Shown: in pieces, positions 57,331-64,000 of the stretch
How the letters are laid out: every line of letters starts with the position of its first letter
Numbering within the stretch: the first letter of the stretch is position 1
Assembly: GCA_948144175.1 (NCBI GenBank)
Contig: CANXME010002528.1
Coordinates: 812,501-876,500, forward strand
DNA length: 64,000 nt
Origin: Closterium sp. NIES-65
Taxonomy: Eukaryota; Streptophyta; Zygnematophyceae; Desmidiales; Closteriaceae
Direction of reading: 5' to 3'
Position numbers and translations under genes: made by a program
The notes under the pieces: generated by a model
Seen by the model: only the letters and a program-made list of their open reading frames with translations
Database searches by the model: none
What the model was told of the DNA's origin: nothing

Positions 57331-59390
57331 TGCGTGGCTGTATGAAGAGACCGTGGTAGACCACTGCCCACCACTGCTGCTGCCACTGCTTCCAGTTTAC
57401 GGCAGACCGGCCACTGATGTGTCCACGCGTAGGTGAGAGAAGCTGGGTAACCAACATGCATTCACATGAAGAATCAGAATTGTTCTCTCAACCAATCTCC
57501 TTTCCCCCATCCATTGCTGCAGCGCACGGCCCCCTCTTTTCGTGCCCTTGCTGATGTTCGCTGACAAACGAATGATTCTGCGCACTACTTTCCCCCTCAA
57601 TTCTGCGCATTGATATCAGCCATGAGCGAATCCCTGTCTTACCTCCTCCCCTCTCTCCCCCTCGCACCCTGCTTCTGCCCTCACCAACAGCAACTGTCCC
57701 CATGAGGAGACCAACCTATCGCTGCGATAGACAGCGGGGCAGCATGGCAGAGCCACGGGCTGCACAAACAGCAGCAGTGGTGGCGTTTGAAATGGGCAGC
57801 ATCACGTTCAAGGAACACAACACTTCCAGACTCACGGGTCGCAGCAGAAGTAGCAGCAGAAGTGGCGTTGAAGGCAGTCAGCGGCGAGTGGAGTGGGGTG
57901 GGCAGGAGGAAGGAATGGGAGGGAAGAGGGAGGCAACAGAGAAGGTAGCTGCGTGCCGGGCCTCAATCCCCTCACCTCCTTTTTTCTTTCCTTTCCCCGC
58001 CCCACCATTCCAATCCGAGCAATTTATTAGAAGGATAGCCACAACGCTCTTGGTCGCATTCCAGACTGCGCCGCAGCAAAGCAAACCCGCATCCACTTCT
58101 TCTGTTCACCCTGCCGCCGTCTCTCCTCCCTGCAGAATCAGTGCTTTCCATTCTACACCAGCCACGATCACCGTCATCACCACCATACCATACCACTTCT
58201 GCAAGTAGGACCGTGCCATCCCCAGTCCCTTTTCCCCCAATTGCCACCCTCTCTGGAAGTGCTGACGGAATGGGGACAGCAGCAGGTTCAACGGATGCAT
58301 GCAGCTGTCTCTGTAGAAGTAGCAGGAACAGGAGGTAGGCGAGCGAGATAGGGAAGAGGCAGGGCGTGGGGGGCTGCAGCGGGGGAGCATGGAAAAGCAA
58401 AAGCAGAAAGACAATCAGCACAAAGAGTTGGCGGTGAAGTTGTAGCGAGAGCAGCGGGAGCGGAGAAGTATCTCAACAAGACGTGCTCGCTTGCAGGGGA
58501 GGCACGGATGAAGTTGTGGAGGAGAGTGTCAGGCTAACACAAGGAGGGACAGCAGATGTGGAGGCTGGTAAAACAGCAGCGTGTATCGAGTCACCTTATA
58601 ACGAAGCCACATGATGGCGGTGGTGCTGCTGATGGTGTGGGGCAGAGGGTGAGCAACGCAGTGGGTAGGTTGCACCGTGGCCCTGCAGGAGTAGGCACTG
58701 TCCAAAGGCTTCTGTGGGAGATCCAGGATGATTCTTATTCTCTAGCCCCTGAGGACGAGATGCCACGGGGGTTTGGATGCTCAAGACGTAACGAACATGG
58801 CAACTATGAGAGATCTAAGGTAATTCTACCTGCCCTCCTCCAACCCCCCATATCTTTTTGTCCCCAGTCCCGTCTTCTCTCCCCCCCTCCTCCCCTCCTC
58901 CGCCCCCCCCTCCTCTTGTCAACCCCTCCAACCTTCATCCCCTCACCCGCTTCTTGTTTCTCACCCTGAACCGTTCCCTCATTCTGCCTGAATGCATCGC
59001 CTGAGCATTCGTGCTTCTCCATCCGTCTTCCCAAGCTTCATCCTTCCCACCAACCCTTCCTTCGCTCACCCCCCCTACACCAGAACCTAACAGTGTTACA
59101 AATGAGCCACCAGCTTTGGGAATGCAGCCCTGCTGCACTCCTGCTCCTCCTGTCCGGCACCCCTCCGAACCGGCCCTCCACCACGCCGTGGCTTTCAGGT
59201 ACGTCTCACCCGGCACCTGCGCTCGCCCCCTAGTTTCAGCCGGACAGGGAGAGGTGTGGGGAGAAGAGAAATGGGTATGGGTGGGGCAGGAGGTGGGTGG
59301 CAGAGAGGGGGGAGATGGTGGTGTGGAACTTACGGTAACCCAGGCGGGGAGTTCTACAGCTGCATTATACGGATGATGCATCCTAGGCAC
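57331..59390. other. degenerate repeats, no gene recognised
   Basis: 57660-57880 is an inverted copy of the dispersed module (CACCAACAGCAACTGTCCCC, CGCTGCGATAGACAGCGGGG then CAGCATGGCAGAGCCACGGG). No conserved protein frame seen. Confidence 0.4.
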
Positions 59391-59905
59391 GAGCATGGGC
59401 TAGGCCGCAGGCCGGTCAGGCCAAACTGTTTGAAAAGGCGGGTTGAGTAGGGCTGGCCCAGCCCGGCACTCCGAGCCGGAGGTGGCCCGAGTCGCAGTCC
59501 AGAGTAGGGCTGGTCCGGTCCAGGCCGAATACCGGCATGGGTCGGCCTGGTCAGTGATGCGCGTGACCTGAGGCGTACACGTCACCTTTGTGCGGCGACG
59601 GGGTTTTGGGTGGGCGCTACAAGGGGAAAGGGTTTGACAAGGGAGAAGTGCGGGCGCGAGCAGGGGTGTTTGTATGTGTAGTGTATGGGAGCAGGGGGGG
59701 ATGTGGGTGCAGGCAGGGAGGCCTGGCGGACTAAGCTGAGATCGGCCCAACCCAGGCTGGCCCAACCTTGGCACACACCGGGCCAGATGCCCTAGCTTCA
59801 TATACCGGCCCGCGTGCCGACTATCCAGCAAGCCGGCCCGGGTTGGGCAGGCCTGAGCCCAGCCCGCCCGTGAGGCCGGCCCATCCCGACCCGTGCTCAT
59901 GCTCA
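59391..59905. mobile_element. foldback or MITE-like inverted repeat, tentative
   Basis: The left end (GAGCATGGGCTAGGCCG) and, reverse-complemented, the right end (GAGCACGGGTCGGGATGGG) are imperfect inverted repeats continued inward by many GGCCGG/CCGGCC and GGGCTGG motifs. No target duplication found. Confidence 0.45.
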
Positions 59906-60029
59906 GTACATCCACGTTTGCAGTGGCAATAGGCTGTTGCTGCGTTCACGGCCCTCCATCCCTCCATTGCTTGTCTTGCGCTCTTACCTCTTCCCTACCC
60001 CCATTGATCTACTTGTCAACGGGAGTTGT

Positions 60030-61252
60030 GTGTTGGCCCCGTCCACACTTGGGCGGAGCCGACTTCGTGGTGGGGTGTACGGAAGGTACAGCCGACTTGC
60101 AGCAGTGAGCGACGCCGACTTGGGCGTGCTGGTCGATGGGGTTGGTCGACTTGCACGGGGCCACTGCAATGCCGCCGACTTGGGAAGCCGGCGGCCGACT
60201 TCAACTGGTGGTCGGCGATGTGGCACGTCGACCTGGAAGTCGGCACCGACATGCAAGGTCACCGACTTGCCAGGTCACCGACTTGCAAGGTCATCGACTT
60301 GAAAGGTCGCCGACTTGGGAGGTCGCCGACCTGGAAGTCGGCGCCGACGTAGAAGGGGCGTCGACTTGGTGACACCGACTTTAAGTAGCCGACTTGGGTG
60401 GTCGGCTGACAACTGCGCTGGTCGACGTGGAGCTGGTCGACCAGGAGTGACGTCGACCTGGAGCTGGTCGACCAGAGGAGTGGTCGACCTGGTGAGGTCG
60501 ACTTGGTGTGGTCGTCGACTTGGGAGGTCGACGAGCACATACAGGAGCAGCAGGTCGACATGGTTGCCCTGTCGACCAGGATACCTGGGTGACGAGGTTC
60601 TGCGAAGGAATGCGACGGTCACCCAGGAGAAGTTGGCGAGTCCGACCTCGGTGGTGGTATCCCGAGGTCGACGTGGCGGATCAGGAGGAGCCGTCAGCAC
60701 GAAAATGACTTGGTGCGTGCGCTGTTCAGGTGACGAGGCTTAGCCCTCCAATCATCTACGAGCACCTGCGAAGTAGGTGCTCTGCTGTTCTACGGGAGCA
60801 ACGCTAGCACGCTGTCAACCTGCAGCGTTGGCACGCTGTCGACTTTGCACTGCTGGAGCGCGGTCGACCAAGTCGTGCTGGAACGCGGTCGACCTTGCTG
60901 TGCTGGCAGTCGACCGACCTGAATGCTAGCTCTGATGTAGTCTTGCCATGCCAACTTCATTGTATCATTGTTGTCAACCTTTTCTTAGTGAAACTCTTGC
61001 CAAATTACCCCGTGAATGTGCAAGCAGGGAACACGCTAGGAAAACGACTAACAGAGAACGCAGAGATCACACGAGCACCCGTGCCTAGCCCGTAGTCTAG
61101 CTCCCGTTGTAGTAGTTATCTCCGCATGGTGCGGTGAGCGTGGAACGAACACGACTTACCTTTCAGTCAGGTCGACGTAGTGGTCACAACCTACGTTGAC
61201 GTAGGCCGGCAGCCGTACAGTCCCTGACGTGCGCGTAGGAGACACCAAGGTG
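60030..61252 (+). other. leader region of copia element 2, GTCGAC-rich
   Basis: Dense in GTCGAC, GCCGAC and GTCGGC, the same bias as the following gag gene, so it probably belongs to the element (5' LTR or leader). No second LTR copy is in the window, and no TGGTATC-type primer site was recognised. Confidence 0.5.
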
Positions 61253-64000
61253 ATGGACACCCTAGAGGGACGGCTGGAGGATGCGAGGAGGCGTCATGCG
61301 GCTCAGGAGTATGGGGAGATACCCTGGGCGGTCGTCGAGGCTGGACTCCGCTCGCTGTGGGCGACGGAGCATCCCCCTTCCCGACCGACTTCTCCTCGAC
61401 CGGTGACCAACGAAGGCGGGGTCGACGTGGGCATCAACGCCGGAGGTGGCCAAGTCGGCAGCACTGCGGGAGGCACGTCGAGGCAGAGAGGTGTGATTCA
61501 TGCCGATGAAGTCGGCGGCGTTCAGGCGCGAGGGGTGCAGTCGTCGACGGCTGCAGGGGCCTTGCAGGGCGACGTCGGAGGTCGACGAAGCGGATTGTCG
61601 CCGATGTCGGCGAGCCAAGTGACGGCGGCCGGGATAGCACCAAGCTACGGCTACTTCAAATTCGCGCCGGACAGGATCTTGGTCACCCCGCCGCTTGTCG
61701 GTCGACAAGACATCCTCACCTGGAAGGAGGCAATTGAGCCCCAGCTGGAGATGGCCGGGCTGATCAACTTCGCCCGAGGAGCCGTGGTGACGCCGGACGA
61801 CCCCGACCTGCGTGCGGAGTTTCGCGCCGTGCAGCTGTTGACCTTCATGGTCATCTCGCGGTGCTGCTCTCCGGGCGTGCAGATCGCCTTGAAGTGGTGT
61901 CGGGAGTACCTCGACGCCGGCCACCAGGCGTGGCACTTCATTGAGTCGACCTACCAGGTCACCGACGACCTGTTCATCTCCCAGCTGGAGGGGCAGCTGA
62001 CGCACCTGCGTATGGGCGACGAGGAGATGGCGACCGACTACTGCAACCGGGCAAGGCGGATTCTCGCCACCATCAGGATGGCCGGTGCACAGTACTCGAC
62101 GGCGTCGTACGTCACCCACGTCATGCAGGGGTTGTCGAGCAACTACAACCTCCTGAAGAGGCTGTCGATGGCGCCGGGCACGAGGACGTCGCTCAACGAG
62201 GACAACCTGACCTCGTACATCCTGCAGAACGAGGCGATGCAGGAGGCCGAGCAGTCGCAGGAGCTCTTGGCGCAGGCCAACTTCGTCGCCCCGGCGAAGC
62301 AAAGAGGTCGACCGGGTCAGCGCGGACAGTCTGGTGGCGGCGGGAGTGGTGGCTGGAAGTCGACCAAGGAGGTCGACAAGAAGCCGACCAAGGATGGCGG
62401 TCGAGGAGGAGGAGGTCGACGTCGGGAGTGCTGGATCTGCCACAGCCCCGACCACCTCTCCTTCGAGTGTCCCGACCACAGTGACTCCGACGACGACGAC
62501 AAGGGCGGCCGCGAGAGGTCGAGCAGTCGTCGTCCTCGTCGAGGAGGAAACCAGCCGCGCAAGGAGAAGCAGTCGACCAAGACGTCGGACGTGCTGCTGG
62601 AGTTCCAGAAGTGGCTGGTGTTGGTGGAGCGGCAGACGAAGAAGTCGGTGCTGCAGTTGCGCTCAGATCGAGGAGGGGAGTTCCTCGGGAAGAAGTTCAC
62701 CGACTTCGTGGATGACAAGAGGATCGTCCACGACCTGACCTACCCGTACACCCCGCAGCAGAACGGCATGGCGGAGAGGGAGATGCGGACGGTGGTGGAG
62801 TCGGTGCGGACGATGCTGCTGCACATGGGCGTGCAGCACCACTGGTGGCACCTCGCTCTGCGACAGGCCGTCTGGGTCCGCAACTGCCTTGAGCGGTCGA
62901 CGCTACCGTCTGGGACGACACCATACCAGCTCCTGACCGGGCAGAGGCCCGACTTGTCGCTGGCGCGGGTGTGGGGCTGCATGGCGCAGTTCCTTGTCCC
63001 CGAGCAGTAGCGTGGTGGGAAGCTGAAGCCGAAGGCCAGGTGGGGCCTTCACCTTGGCGTTTCGGCGGCGAGCAAGGGCTGGGAGCTCCTCGACGTCGAC
63101 GCCGACCGGGTGGCCACCACGTCGGACGTGATGTTCTACGAGGAGATGTTGCTGGCCGAGTGGAAGACGGCGCACGGGCCGGTGTCCGGCCGCTCGTCGT
63201 CCACCCCGCCCTCTGACACCTCGTCGGCGACACTGCCACTGCTTGCCGAAGTCGGTGAGCTTGCTGCTGAGGACGTCGAGGACGTCCACCCCCCTACCCC
63301 TCCCCCTCCGACTCCTGCCCCTCCCCTTGTGGCCGACCTGCGTGGGCTGACCTCGGTGTCGGCCTCCGGCGATGAGGGGAGTAGTGGGATGTCGCCTTCG
63401 GCGCCGTCCAAGAGCATCGCCGGTGGCCGACGTGACGAGCGGCAGGTCGACATGGGATTGAAGCCGACGTCGACAGGGGAGGAGCAGGTTGAGGTGCAGT
63501 AGCCGACAGGGGAGCAGGCAGCCGTGAAGCCGACAACGGAGCAGTCGGCGACCGGGCAGTCGGCAGGAAAGCCGACCACAGGGGAGAGGTCGACCAGGGA
63601 GTCGACCGAGGTGCAGCAGGACGACGAGGGCAGCGACGACGGAGACGAAGGAGGGGCCGCTGGGGAGTCCACCACGAGTGACGTGGTGGAGGTTCGCCAT
63701 GAACCCCGGAAGTCGGATCGAGTTCGGCGGCTGCCGGACCGCTTTGTTCCCGCTGCCTTCACCACGGTCTACGACGTCGACGATGACGACGACCTGCTGT
63801 ACGACGACGCCGAGGACGATGAGGACTTTCCGGAGCTCGACCCGGACATGCTGGCCGACCCCGAACACCGTTGGGATATCTCGACGATGACGGTGAAGGA
63901 GGCGTTGGCGAGCTGGAAGGGCCCGGCGGTGAAGGCCGCCATGGAGGAGGAGATCCGCAGCCTCATTAGCATGGGGACTTGGGAGTTGGTCGAACGCCCG
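61253..64000 (+). pseudogene. Ty1/copia gag-pol, internally deleted, runs off right edge
   Basis: Starts at ATG 61253 (MDTLEGRLEDARRR). The gag region includes SYGYFKFAPDRI, WHFIESTYQV and a canonical CCHC knuckle (CWICHSPDHLSFEC). About 35 codons later the frame jumps to the second half of the integrase (DVLLEFQKWLVLVERQ, LRSDRGGEFLG, YTPQQNGMAEREMR, GCMAQFLVPEQ). Protease, the HHCC zinc region and the first catalytic Asp of integrase are missing without loss of frame. TAG codons at 63008-63010 and 63500-63502 interrupt the same frame, which otherwise continues (RGGKLKPKARWGLHLGVSAA, TTSDVMFYEEM) to the first part of reverse transcriptase (AAMEEEIRSLISMGTWELVE) at the window edge. Confidence 0.9.

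Noticed and set aside
63008..63502. Alternative genetic code with TAG as glutamine
   Set aside because: Only two to four TAG codons are involved, all in decaying transposons, and other genes in the window end normally.

Overview
This 64 kb window is nuclear DNA from a green-lineage eukaryote. Genes are split by short GT-AG introns. There is an aspartic protease with the start of a plant-specific saposin-like insert, several plant-type Ty1/copia elements, hAT, Plavaka-like and PIF/Harbinger-like elements, and a small family of coiled-coil plus leucine-rich-repeat (LRR) genes. No bacterial operon, CRISPR array, rRNA or convincing tRNA was seen. The long alanine/proline/glycine tracts in the copia proteins and the very heavy minisatellite load suggest a streptophyte alga (something Closterium-like is a guess) more than a compact land-plant genome.

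Layout. 1-0.7 kb: N-terminal part of a Plavaka-like transposase running off the left edge. 2.5-3.8 kb: a young miniature LTR element (TRIM). 4.7-8.7 kb: an old dispersed segment with a hAT element inside it (6110-8514, exact 8-bp target duplication), followed by a 667-bp terminal-inverted-repeat element (8704-9370) and a 26-bp minisatellite. 12.8-15.7 kb: a decayed coiled-coil/LRR gene whose single visible intron is almost wholly a 15-bp minisatellite. 17.1-28.3 kb: a decayed hAT element (right end clear, left end probable) carrying a nested, structurally complete copia element (17994-25427). This block ends 31 bp inside an intron of the aspartic protease gene (28354-30386, minus strand), whose 3' exons are not visible. 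30.4-35.6 kb: degenerate dispersed repeats. 35.6-39.0 kb: a second coiled-coil/LRR gene on the minus strand, probably with additional N-terminal membrane-anchor exons. 42.5-44.6 kb: the best-preserved coiled-coil/LRR gene, with a 19-bp minisatellite in the homologous intron. 45.9-47.2 kb: a 12-bp satellite of about 100 units. 49.5-50.1 kb: a 20-bp minisatellite. 54.9-56.3 kb: a fourth coiled-coil/LRR gene, with a PIF/Harbinger-like MITE in its 3' flank. 61.2-64.0 kb: a copia gag-pol copy with an internal in-frame deletion and two in-frame TAG codons, running off the right edge.

What ties the window together is duplication. Four coiled-coil/LRR paralogues share exon structure, intron phase and 3' flanks. 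Several 0.5-2 kb segments recur in direct or inverted orientation. Many transposon boundaries can be fixed by target duplications or by an empty paralogous site. The most interesting points are the in-frame TGA-CGG between gag-protease and integrase-RT of the otherwise open copia element, the repeated appearance of unrelated minisatellites in the same intron of paralogous LRR genes, and the nested insertion that breaks the aspartic protease.
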